This document shows, one piece after another, positions 34,090 to 41,088 of a stretch of 64,000 nucleotides of DNA. A program made the translations under genes and the position numbers. Source of the DNA: Mobilitalea torta (GTDB lineage: Bacteria; Bacillota; Clostridia; Lachnospirales; Lachnospiraceae); contig NZ_JBNPXH010000009.1 in NCBI RefSeq assembly GCF_050433395.1, positions 1-64,000 on the forward strand, in the 5' to 3' direction. The notes under the pieces are model-generated. The model made no database searches. It saw nothing but the letters and a program-made list of their open reading frames with translations, and was not told the DNA's origin. The stretch's first letter is position 1; each line of letters opens with the position of its first letter.

Positions 34090-34398
34090 TCAGATAACAT
34101 TGAAAAGAACCAGGTCTATCGCTGCTTCTTCCTTATTCTTCGCCATTTCCTTCATTAAAACAACTTCTTTTTCCGCTCTGCTCATTGCAGCTTCCATCAT
34201 CCTTTCACTCTGTCTGCCGGCTAAAGCCAGTTCCTGCCGGGCCTGTTGTTCAGCCTGCTGCGTTGCCTCGGCAACCAGGGCCTTTGCTTCCTGCAAAGCG
34301 GCGGACAGGATTTCCTCCTTCCTCCGGATTGCCTCCTTTTCCAGCTCCGCAGCCTTTTGTTCTGCCTGGCGGACGGCCTCCACTGTTTCCTTTGCCAT
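34090..34398 (-). CDS. V/A-type ATPase subunit G/H, peripheral stalk (operon 1)
   Basis: 102 residues, nearly all one helix rich in Ala, Glu, Lys and Gln (VRQAEQKAAELEKEAIRRKE). It forms the coiled-coil stalk with subunit E. It is the first gene of operon 1, preceded by GGAGGTG and a strong promoter with an overlapping palindrome. Gene order H-I-K-E-C-F-A-B-D is the common Firmicute order. Confidence 0.88.
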   Translation of the reverse strand: MAKETVEAVRQAEQKAAELEKEAIRRKEEILSAALQEAKALVAEATQQAEQQARQELALAGRQSERMMEAAMSRAEKEVVLMKEMAKNKEEAAIDLVLFNVI

Positions 34399-34419
34399 GA
34401 ATTCACCTCCGGGATTTCA

Positions 34420-34466
34420 ATAATGGATAACGTATCCATTATAACTGATACAATGGTATTATTCAA
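34420..34466 (-). promoter_or_regulatory. Promoter and palindromic operator of V-ATPase operon 1
   Basis: In the minus sense TTGAAT (34461-34466), a 17-nt spacer and TATAAT (34438-34443) form a sigma-A promoter. A perfect 10-nt inverted repeat, ATAATGGATA-ACG-TATCCATTAT (34420-34442), starts inside the -10 box and covers the start point, the classic place for a repressor. Confidence 0.78.
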
Positions 34467-34563
34467 CTAGGATGCATAAAAAAGCTTCCTTTTCCTGTAC
34501 AAAACGACAAATATATTACATTTAAAATTATATGTCACAGCGTAGGAACATGGATCCGGCATG

Positions 34564-34614
34564 AAAAAAGGATTTCATTTCCCACCCAATTGTCTGCGAA
34601 AATGAAATCCTTTA
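34564..34614. terminator. Bidirectional terminator between lacI and operon 1
   Basis: AAAGGATTTCATTT and AAATGAAATCCTTT form a near-perfect stem flanked by A and T runs. It separates the LacI-family gene from V-ATPase operon 1. Confidence 0.85.
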
Positions 34615-34839
34615 TTCTTTATTTCTAATACTCCCCTTTGCAAAGCTTCTATATTTATAAAGCTTTGTATTAACTTCGCCGTTTTAACGGCAACAGGTTG
34701 TTTTGCCATGCGGCATCCGAATTCCCTGCCTGACCGGACTATCTCCCCATCCTCCGGCCGGGGCAATAAAAACACTTGCCTGTTTCCGCCAGGTCCCCAG
34801 CGATACCGCACTTTAAACTTATTCCCTGTTAATTCTTGC
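34615..34839. other. Gene-free stretch downstream of lacI
   Basis: About 225 nt with no convincing gene. It contains the inverted repeats CAAAGCTT/AAGCTTTG (34641-34668) and GCCGTT/AACGGC (near 34680). GC content is close to coding DNA, yet the one open frame here (minus) has a low-quality, Arg-rich product that overlaps lacI. It may be a decayed gene end, a long 3' UTR or a small RNA; I cannot tell which. Confidence 0.4.
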
Positions 34840-35856
34840 TCATCTCTCTCTCGGACTTCCCACTGAGGTTCCGGGAAGCACCCTTCCTTCCACAACTACC
34901 CTTTCAATGATTGCTGCCTTGGGATTCTCAATCAGCGCAATCAATTTCTGTGCCGCGCTTCTTCCCAGAAGCCCGGTATCCTGCTGCAGGGTTGTTATCT
35001 TCGGTTCCAATACCTGTGACAGAAGAATTCCGTCATATCCCGCAATGGAGATGTCCTCCGGTATTCGCAGCCCCTGCTCCTTAATCGCATTAATTCCGCC
35101 GATACAGGAAAAATCATCGGGGAAAATAATGCAGGTAGGACGGTCCTTCAGCTCCAGAAGCTCTCTGGTGAGTCTCGCCGTGGTTTCAACATCATGATAG
35201 ATGCCGCTCTTCACGTAATCGTCGGATACTTCAATCCCCAGCTCTCCCATGGTCTTATAGAAGCTTCCCACCCGGTTCTGGGTAACAGAGGAATCGGCTC
35301 CGTGGATATATGCAATCTTACGGTGACCCTTCTCATAAATATAGGTAAGCAGATCTCTCATTCCCTTAATATTATCCGAGATAATGGCTGTCCGGTTGTC
35401 AAACACATGATCAATGGTCACCACCGGAAGATCCCCCCTGATTAATTCCTGTACGGAAGGATCCGTAAAATTGATACAGGCAATTACTACTCCGTCCACT
35501 CCACGGTACTTGCTGTGCTCATAATAGGACATATTCTTATGCCCTGTGTGCTTACTGATAAAAGTTATATCATAACCGTGTTTCTCCGCCTCCACCTTAA
35601 AGCTGTCCAGCACATTGGCAAAGTATGCATGGGTCAGGCCGCTCTGGGCTTCATCCATGAATAACACGCCGATGTTATAGGTACGGTTTGTCTTTAAAGC
35701 TCGGGCTGAGGAATTCGGGAAGTAGCCCATCTCCTTCGCAATCCTTCTTACATTCTCTTTTGTTGCCGCAGCAATATCACTATGATCATTCAGGGCCTTG
35801 CTCACGGTTGCCACCGATACCCCGCATCGAATCGAAACATCCTTGATTGACACCAC
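34840..35856 (-). CDS. LacI-family transcriptional regulator
   Basis: 338 residues. The N-terminal HTH and hinge (SIKDVSIRCGVSVATVSKALN, ARALKTNRT) are followed by a periplasmic-binding-protein-like sensor domain (NIGVLFMDEAQSGLTHAYFANVLDSF, SIAGYDGILLSQVLEPKITT). The ligand is unknown; sugars or nucleotides are typical. The start is the first of two GTG codons, 8 nt from AGGAG. It lies between two divergent V-ATPase operons with no sugar genes near, so ATPase control is possible. Similar boxes in its own leader and in the operon 2 upstream region support autoregulation. Confidence 0.93.
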   Translation of the reverse strand: MVSIKDVSIRCGVSVATVSKALNDHSDIAAATKENVRRIAKEMGYFPNSSARALKTNRTYNIGVLFMDEAQSGLTHAYFANVLDSFKVEAEKHGYDITFISKHTGHKNMSYYEHSKYRGVDGVVIACINFTDPSVQELIRGDLPVVTIDHVFDNRTAIISDNIKGMRDLLTYIYEKGHRKIAYIHGADSSVTQNRVGSFYKTMGELGIEVSDDYVKSGIYHDVETTARLTRELLELKDRPTCIIFPDDFSCIGGINAIKEQGLRIPEDISIAGYDGILLSQVLEPKITTLQQDTGLLGRSAAQKLIALIENPKAAIIERVVVEGRVLPGTSVGSPRER

Positions 35857-35876
35857 GCTATATTCTCCTCGTCATT

Positions 35877-35892
35877 ACTTAATCGTTTTCTG
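35877..35892. promoter_or_regulatory. LacI-type operator-like box 1
   Basis: ACTTAATCGTTTTCTG, centred on CG as LacI-family sites usually are, lies 20 nt upstream of the lacI start codon. It is a near copy of the box at 36097-36113, 220 nt away. Confidence 0.5.
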
Positions 35893-36096
35893 TCCCTGTT
35901 TTCAGCTTTATGTATTATTATCCTCCGGTAGGAGCTCCTGTTGCAAAAAAAACTTTCTGCAATAAATCCGGATGTTTTATTAACCTTTTTCCGTATTATA
36001 TCAAACATTTCCTATTTTTATGATGAATATCTATCCAACTGCTATCTTTAGTTTAAACCTTTTCGAAGAATTTTGCAAGCCCTTTTTCTGCTTTTT

Positions 36097-36113
36097 ACTT
36101 AAACGTTTTCTAA
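36097..36113. promoter_or_regulatory. LacI-type operator-like box 2
   Basis: ACTTAAACGTTTTCTAA matches box 1 at 14 of its first 15 positions. It lies about 80 nt upstream of the operon 2 -35 box, so it could serve as a distal or looping site. Confidence 0.5.
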
Positions 36114-36177
36114 ATATTTTTTATAAGTTTTTTACATAATACATTATAATTATTCATGAAATTGTACATATTCACTA

Positions 36178-36205
36178 TTGCAAATAATTAAAAACGAGTT
36201 ATGAT
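36178..36205 (+). promoter_or_regulatory. Candidate promoter of V-ATPase operon 2
   Basis: TTGCAA (36178-36183), 16-nt spacer, TATGAT (36200-36205), about 36 nt upstream of the first start codon. The match to sigma-A consensus is fair, not strong. Confidence 0.5.
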
Positions 36206-36241
36206 AATGTGTGTATTCATGTCGTCGGTAGGAGGTAGCAT

Positions 36242-36553
36242 ATGGAAAAGGTCATTAGTCTTTTATTTGATATAGAGAAAAAAGCCAATCAAATCATTGA
36301 ACGTGCCAATATCGAAAAAAATGAACTATATGAAGAAAATGAAAAGCAGATTGCCCAGCTGGAATCCGGCATTGCCGAAGAGAATAATAAGAAAATCAAA
36401 AGTCTTATGGAACAGTCCGAGAAGGAAATCGAGCAGGAGAAACAGCAGCTTATCAATGATAGCGAGATACAGCTGAAGGAATTGGAGACCTATTATCAGG
36501 AGAACCATGATACCCTGGTTGAAAAGGTGTTCCAATGTATTACCCGGATCTAA
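36242..36553 (+). CDS. V/A-type ATPase peripheral stalk subunit G/H (operon 2)
   Basis: 103 residues, almost entirely a charged coiled coil (EKKANQIIERANIEKNELYE, KKIKSLMEQSEKEIEQEKQQ). It has the size and position of a G/H stalk subunit but little identity to the operon 1 copy. GGAGGTAGCAT precedes the ATG. A 160-nt gap with four tight hairpins separates it from subunit C, unlike the close packing of the rest of the operon. Confidence 0.8.
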   Translation: MEKVISLLFDIEKKANQIIERANIEKNELYEENEKQIAQLESGIAEENNKKIKSLMEQSEKEIEQEKQQLINDSEIQLKELETYYQENHDTLVEKVFQCITRI

Positions 36554-36600
36554 TCTCTATTATCTCTACTGGCAGCAATAATCATGGCACAGAGTACCGA

Positions 36601-36690
36601 TACCATGGACGCCCGCGTACATGGTAGATGTTGCCTAAAGGCAACTGCGCGGCAGCGCAAGAGTCCGCAAGCGGACTCTATATTTTTTCT
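36601..36690 (+). repeat. Multi-hairpin palindromic element (copy 2) inside V-ATPase operon 2
   Basis: Four perfect hairpins follow one another: TACCATG/CATGGTA (36601-36626), GTTGCC/GGCAAC (36630-36645), TGCGC/GCGCA (36646-36659), AGAGTCCGC/GCGGACTCT (36660-36679). The last is followed by ATATTTTTTCT, so it looks like an intrinsic terminator in mid-operon. The first hairpin and the GC-rich series resemble the element at 23968. Confidence 0.7.
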
Positions 36691-36713
36691 TGTAAGAATG
36701 GAGGTGGTTGCTT

Positions 36714-37748
36714 ATGGATTCCGCAATTTCTTATAGCGGTATTAATACAAAGGTTAAGGCAATGCATTCAAAGCTGATCAGCAAAGCCGATTATGAAAAG
36801 ATCACTAACCTGGAGACAGTTGCCGACTTCGTTGCTTTTTTGAAAAGGCACCCGGGCTATGCCGAATTTTTACGGCATTATGATGAGCGTCAGGTTCACC
36901 GCGGCGAGGCCGAGCGTGTGCTGTTCAATACCCTGTTTATCGACTATGCAAAAATCTATCGCTTTGCCAACGATATTCAGCGTCAGGATCTGGAACTGGT
37001 CTTCTTCCGATATGAAATCAATGTATTAAAGACCTGTATCCGGTTAATCCACAGCAGTGAAAAAGTCTATGACCTGTCAGCGTTCCAGCAATTTTTCAGC
37101 AGGCACTCCCAGATCAATGCAGCTTTGCTCTCCTCGTCCCGGTCCATTGATGAATATATTCAGAATTTGAAGGGAACACAGTATTATAAGCTCTTGTCCA
37201 AGCTGAACGCCAAGCCGGACCTGACCTCCTTCGATTATGAGATGACCCTGGACGTTTATTATTTTACCCGTTCCTGGAAGCTGAAGGATTCTCTTCTGAG
37301 GGGGAAGAACCGTACCGCCTTTACCCAGCGCATGGGTACGGAGATTGATCTGCTGAATATTATGTGGATCTACCGCTCCAAAAAAATGTATGATATGAAT
37401 TCCGCCCAGATCTTCACCTACTTAATTCCGGTGAATTACAAGCTGAGTATTTCCCAGCTCTCCCGGCTGGTACAGGCGGCCACCACGGAGGAATTCCTGA
37501 ACGCCCTGCAAACAACCCGTTACAAATTTTTTATTCCTTTTTTGAAGGATGGTTCCATGGAGCGGGAGTATTCCAGAATCATTGATAAAATATATTTAGT
37601 CAATATAGCGCGTTATCCCGCATCCATGACCCAGGTCAACTATTATCTCTTTTGCAAGGGGATGGAGATACAGCGGCTGACCTCCGCCCTGGAATGCATC
37701 CGCTATGGTCTGGATTTAAAGAAGAAGCAGGAATATATCCTATATTAA
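36714..37748 (+). CDS. atpC: V/A-type ATPase subunit C (operon 2)
   Basis: 344 residues. The AC39-like fold is seen in YSGINTKVKAMHSKLISKADYEKI at the start, helix bundles with RQDLELVFFRYEINVLKTCIR, and LLNIMWIYRSKKMYDM. It links the D/F shaft to the rotor ring. The start is the ATG at 36714, 8 nt after GGAGGTGG; a TTG two codons earlier is too close. It is only distantly similar to the 322-aa operon 1 protein, so the operons are not recent duplicates. Confidence 0.9.
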   Translation: MDSAISYSGINTKVKAMHSKLISKADYEKITNLETVADFVAFLKRHPGYAEFLRHYDERQVHRGEAERVLFNTLFIDYAKIYRFANDIQRQDLELVFFRYEINVLKTCIRLIHSSEKVYDLSAFQQFFSRHSQINAALLSSSRSIDEYIQNLKGTQYYKLLSKLNAKPDLTSFDYEMTLDVYYFTRSWKLKDSLLRGKNRTAFTQRMGTEIDLLNIMWIYRSKKMYDMNSAQIFTYLIPVNYKLSISQLSRLVQAATTEEFLNALQTTRYKFFIPFLKDGSMEREYSRIIDKIYLVNIARYPASMTQVNYYLFCKGMEIQRLTSALECIRYGLDLKKKQEYILY

Positions 37749-37772
37749 ATATAGAACTGGAGGTGTGAAGCA

Positions 37773-39677
37773 GTGATTGAAAAAATGAAATTTATCAGTA
37801 TTACCGGTCCCAAAGAGGATTTTGACCGGGTAATCAATACCTATCTTACCAAATATGATATCCATTTAGAGAATGCTCTTACGGAGCTTAGTACCTCCCA
37901 TAATTTGAGGCCCTTTATAGAGAATAACCCCTACAAGGAGCTGGCTGCAAAGTCCGAGGATCTGGTGAAGAAGCTGGAGGGTCCCGATCCCGGCAATCAG
38001 GAACTGATGTCTCCCCAACAAGCCGCCGATATTATTAATGCCGCATATAACACCCTGTCGGATCTGAATGATAAAAAGAAGGTTTTAAAGGCCCAGCAGC
38101 ACGAATGCAATGAGCTTCTTACCCAGATTGAGCATTTCCGTCATCTGGATTATGACATTCATAAGATTATGGACCTGAAATTCATTAAATTCCGGTTCGG
38201 TAAGATTCCTCATGAATTTTACACCCGTTTTTCCAAATACGTGTATGAGAATCTCACCACTGTTTTTTATGAATGCGAGCGTGACAGGGAGTATGTGTGG
38301 GGCATCTACTTTGTGCCGGCGAATGAAGCGGTGAAGATTGATGCGATCTATACCTCTCTCCATTTCGAACGGGTCAAGCTGCCTGATGCCTACGAGGGAA
38401 CTCCGGAGGAATCCTATCATTCCATCGTCACAAAGATCAGCGATCTCGGCAAGGAGCTGGATGATATCTACAAGGAGATTAAGGCACGGCTGAACGATGT
38501 GGCATCCGATCTGAAGAGGGCCCATTATACGGTTGATCTTCTTTCCAGGAATTTTGATGTCCGCAAGCTGGCCGCCTGTACACGGGAGAAGGGCAAGAAG
38601 GATGTCTTCTATATTATCTGCGGCTGGATTACAGAGAAGGATTGTGCTGCCCTCCTTGCAGAAACAGAAAAGGATGACCTGGTATACTGTCTCACGGACG
38701 ACGGGCAGGCGGATAAGGATATGAAGCCTCCCACAAAGCTGAAGAACCTGAAGCTGTTCAAGCCCTTTGAGATGTTCATCAAGATGTACGGCCTGCCGGC
38801 CTATAATGAGATTGATCCCACCTCCTTCGTGGCCATTACTTATTCCATCATCTTCGGCATTATGTTCGGCGATGTAGGCCAGGGGCTCTGCCTGGTGGTC
38901 GGAGGCCTGCTGATTTACAAGTTCAAGAAGATGAGCCTGGCTGCCATCATCTCCCTTGCAGGTGTTTTTTCCACCATTTTCGGCTTTCTCTACGGCAGCG
39001 TCTTCGGCTTTGAGGAGCTGCTGCATCCGGTATGGATGTCACCCAGGGAAAACGTCATGAGTATGCTGTATACCGCCATCGGCTTCGGCGTATTCCTGAT
39101 TGTACTGGCAATGCTGATTAATATCATCAACGGAATAAAGGCAAAAGATTGGGGCCGTGTGCTGTTTGACACCAATGGAGTAGCCGGGCTGGTGTTCTAT
39201 GGAATGCTGATTACCTGTGTCGTTCTGGTATTTACCGGACGTCCTCTGCCCGCAGTGATCTTCTTCGCGATCTTCTTTGTCCTGCCCCTGGTGATCATTT
39301 TCTTCCGGGAGCCTCTCACCCATCTGGTGGAGAAGAAGGCACATATCTTTCCGGAGCATAAGGTAATGTTTTTTGTAGAAGCAATTTTTGAAATGTTTGA
39401 AGTTTTACTCAGTTATTTAACCAACACCATCTCCTTCCTCCGTGTAGGTGCCTTTGCACTGAGCCATGCGGCCATGATGGGCGTTGTAATGCTGCTTGCG
39501 GGTGCGGAGACCTCCAATCCCAATATCGCCGTATTGGTTCTCGGCAATGTAATTGTTGCTCTGATGGAAGGTCTGGTAGTCGGAATTCAGGTTCTGCGTC
39601 TGGAGTATTATGAAATGTTCAGCCGTTTTTATAAGGGTACCGGCAAGGAGTTCAAACCTTATAAGAGCAGGAAATAG
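37773..39677 (+). CDS. atpI: V/A-type ATPase subunit I (operon 2)
   Basis: 634 residues. A soluble N-terminal half with coiled coils is followed by membrane helices from about residue 350 (DPTSFVAITYSIIFGIMFGDVGQG). The conserved LLSYLTNTISFLRVGAFALSHAAMM block corresponds to the stator helix carrying the essential Arg. Translation starts at a GTG 8 nt after GGAGGTG. Tight linkage to C (24 nt) and K (about 30 nt) fits one transcript. Confidence 0.94.
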   Translation: MIEKMKFISITGPKEDFDRVINTYLTKYDIHLENALTELSTSHNLRPFIENNPYKELAAKSEDLVKKLEGPDPGNQELMSPQQAADIINAAYNTLSDLNDKKKVLKAQQHECNELLTQIEHFRHLDYDIHKIMDLKFIKFRFGKIPHEFYTRFSKYVYENLTTVFYECERDREYVWGIYFVPANEAVKIDAIYTSLHFERVKLPDAYEGTPEESYHSIVTKISDLGKELDDIYKEIKARLNDVASDLKRAHYTVDLLSRNFDVRKLAACTREKGKKDVFYIICGWITEKDCAALLAETEKDDLVYCLTDDGQADKDMKPPTKLKNLKLFKPFEMFIKMYGLPAYNEIDPTSFVAITYSIIFGIMFGDVGQGLCLVVGGLLIYKFKKMSLAAIISLAGVFSTIFGFLYGSVFGFEELLHPVWMSPRENVMSMLYTAIGFGVFLIVLAMLINIINGIKAKDWGRVLFDTNGVAGLVFYGMLITCVVLVFTGRPLPAVIFFAIFFVLPLVIIFFREPLTHLVEKKAHIFPEHKVMFFVEAIFEMFEVLLSYLTNTISFLRVGAFALSHAAMMGVVMLLAGAETSNPNIAVLVLGNVIVALMEGLVVGIQVLRLEYYEMFSRFYKGTGKEFKPYKSRK

Positions 39678-39707
39678 AAAATATTGAATTTTAAGGAGGA
39701 TGCTATT

Positions 39708-40124
39708 ATGGCATTAAAAATCACAATCGTTATCGCATTAATTTTAACTATTATCGTTCCTTTCGGTTCCTTTTTAGCAAGCAAGAGAAGCAAGGGCGGT
39801 TTAAAAGCAACCCTGGGCTTTAATATCCTTATGTTCTTCGGTGTTCTGGTAATCGCCAATATCATGATGTTCTCCGGTCATGTATCCGCTGCGGAAACCG
39901 CCGGAGCTGCTGCTTCCACCGATGGCTGGAGATACATTGCAGCCGCTCTTTCAACGGGATTATCCTGTATCGGCGGCGGTATCGCTGTTGCCTCCGCTGC
40001 TTCTGCCGCTCTGGGTGCCATCAGCGAGGACTCTTCCATCATGGGTAAGTCCCTGATCTTCGTGGCTCTTGCAGAAGGTATCGCCCTCTACGGCCTGATC
40101 GTATCCTTTACTATTCTCGGATAA
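39708..40124 (+). CDS. atpK: V/A-type ATPase proteolipid subunit K, single-hairpin type (operon 2)
   Basis: 138 residues with a different layout from the operon 1 copy. Two N-terminal hydrophobic segments (~5-24 and ~38-57) and an Ala-rich linker precede one c-subunit hairpin (~75-138). The carboxylate is Glu123 in ALAEGIALYGLIV. The helix before it (LSTGLSCIGGGIAV) has no Gln, and Gly124 follows the Glu, so the Na+ pocket of NtpK is not apparent. H+ coupling is possible but not proven. The start is the ATG at 39708 with AAGGAGGA 8 nt upstream. Confidence 0.92.
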   Translation: MALKITIVIALILTIIVPFGSFLASKRSKGGLKATLGFNILMFFGVLVIANIMMFSGHVSAAETAGAAASTDGWRYIAAALSTGLSCIGGGIAVASAASAALGAISEDSSIMGKSLIFVALAEGIALYGLIVSFTILG

Positions 40125-40169
40125 TTCACCGGTGCGTTAACGGTTCATCATCGATAGGGAGGAATACTT

Positions 40170-40478
40170 ATGCGTATGTATCTTATCAGCGACAATGTTG
40201 ACACCTATACCGGCATGAAGCTGGCCGGAGTCAGCGGTGTCGTGGTTCACACAAAACCGGAGTTAAAAGAAGAGTTGGATAAAGTGCTTGCAGATAAGAC
40301 GATAGGCATTATTCTGATTACCGAAAAGCTATGCGACGATATTCGTGAAACCATCAATGACATTAAGTTAAACCGAAGAGTTCCGTTGGTTGTGGAGATC
40401 CCGGACAGACATGGAACCGGCCGTAAGCCTGACTTTATTACGTCTTATGTAAACGAAGCCATTGGATTGAAATTATAA
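40170..40478 (+). CDS. atpF: V/A-type ATPase subunit F (operon 2)
   Basis: 102 residues. YLISDNVDTYTGMKLAGVSG at the start, IGIILITEKLCDDI in the middle and PLVVEIPDRHGTGRKPD near the end match the small stalk subunit. GGGAGGAATACTT precedes the ATG. In this operon F lies before E, A and B, unlike operon 1 where it follows C. Confidence 0.92.
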   Translation: MRMYLISDNVDTYTGMKLAGVSGVVVHTKPELKEELDKVLADKTIGIILITEKLCDDIRETINDIKLNRRVPLVVEIPDRHGTGRKPDFITSYVNEAIGLKL

Positions 40479-40497
40479 GAATTGGAGGTTGCAACCA

Positions 40498-41064
40498 ATG
40501 ACCCTTGATGAAAAATTAGATCATTTTTATTCTTCGGTAATCGAAAGTGCTACCAAGCAGAATATTGAAATTGTAGAAGAATATAAGAAAACCCTGCAGA
40601 AAAACTTTGAAGAACGCAGGGAAGCCGCCCTGCGCAAGGCAGAGGCAAATTACCGCATCGCTTCGGAGAACATCGTCCGCGAGAGAAACCGCAAGCTGTC
40701 GGCAGAGGCTCTGGATATCCGGCGCAAGGTGCTGGAGAAGACGGAGGAGATCGCAAACCAGATCTTTACCGATGTCCATGCCCGGCTCCAGGAATTCATG
40801 CAGACTCCGGAATATGAGGAGCTGCTGGTGGCGTGGATCAGAAACGCTTCTGATTTTGCCCACGGAGATGCTCTTACCGTGTATCTGAACCCTTCCGATG
40901 CTCCCAAAAAGGCGGCTCTGGAGGGCAAAACAGGAATCACGCTGACTATAAGCGACCGGGATTTTATCGGCGGTATCCGTGCCGTCATTACAACCCGCAG
41001 TATTTTAATCGATCATTCGTTTTTAACTAAATTGGAGGAAGCAAAGAATTCCTTCACTCTTTAA
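40498..41064 (+). CDS. atpE: V/A-type ATPase subunit E (operon 2)
   Basis: 188 residues. A long charged N-terminal helix (EIVEEYKKTLQKNFEERREA, ALRKAEANYRIASENIVRER) is followed by a compact C-terminal domain ending in IGGIRAVITTRSILIDHSF, which is typical of stalk subunit E. The start at 40498 follows GGAGG by 9 nt; the upstream TTG frame start lies within that ribosome site. Confidence 0.9.
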   Translation: MTLDEKLDHFYSSVIESATKQNIEIVEEYKKTLQKNFEERREAALRKAEANYRIASENIVRERNRKLSAEALDIRRKVLEKTEEIANQIFTDVHARLQEFMQTPEYEELLVAWIRNASDFAHGDALTVYLNPSDAPKKAALEGKTGITLTISDRDFIGGIRAVITTRSILIDHSFLTKLEEAKNSFTL

Positions 41065-41088
41065 GTCCAGGAAAGGGAGATCATCCTT

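Larger units (their letters stand above)
35893..36241. other. AT-rich divergent control region of lacI and V-ATPase operon 2
   Basis: This stretch has no gene. It is clearly more AT-rich than its surroundings and carries a second LacI-like box, a related TTTAAACCTTTTCGAA sequence near 36053, the operon 2 promoter candidate (36178-36205), and the strong ribosome site GGAGGT before 36242. Confidence 0.6.

Noticed and set aside
34575..34895. 106-codon minus-strand frame overlapping the lacI 3' end
   Set aside because: It overlaps lacI out of frame, crosses a strong terminator, has an unlikely Arg/Gly-rich composition and no ribosome site.
38085..39026. 313-codon antisense frame in V-ATPase subunit I
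   Set aside because: Shadow of a well-supported gene; no start signal and no recognisable protein features.
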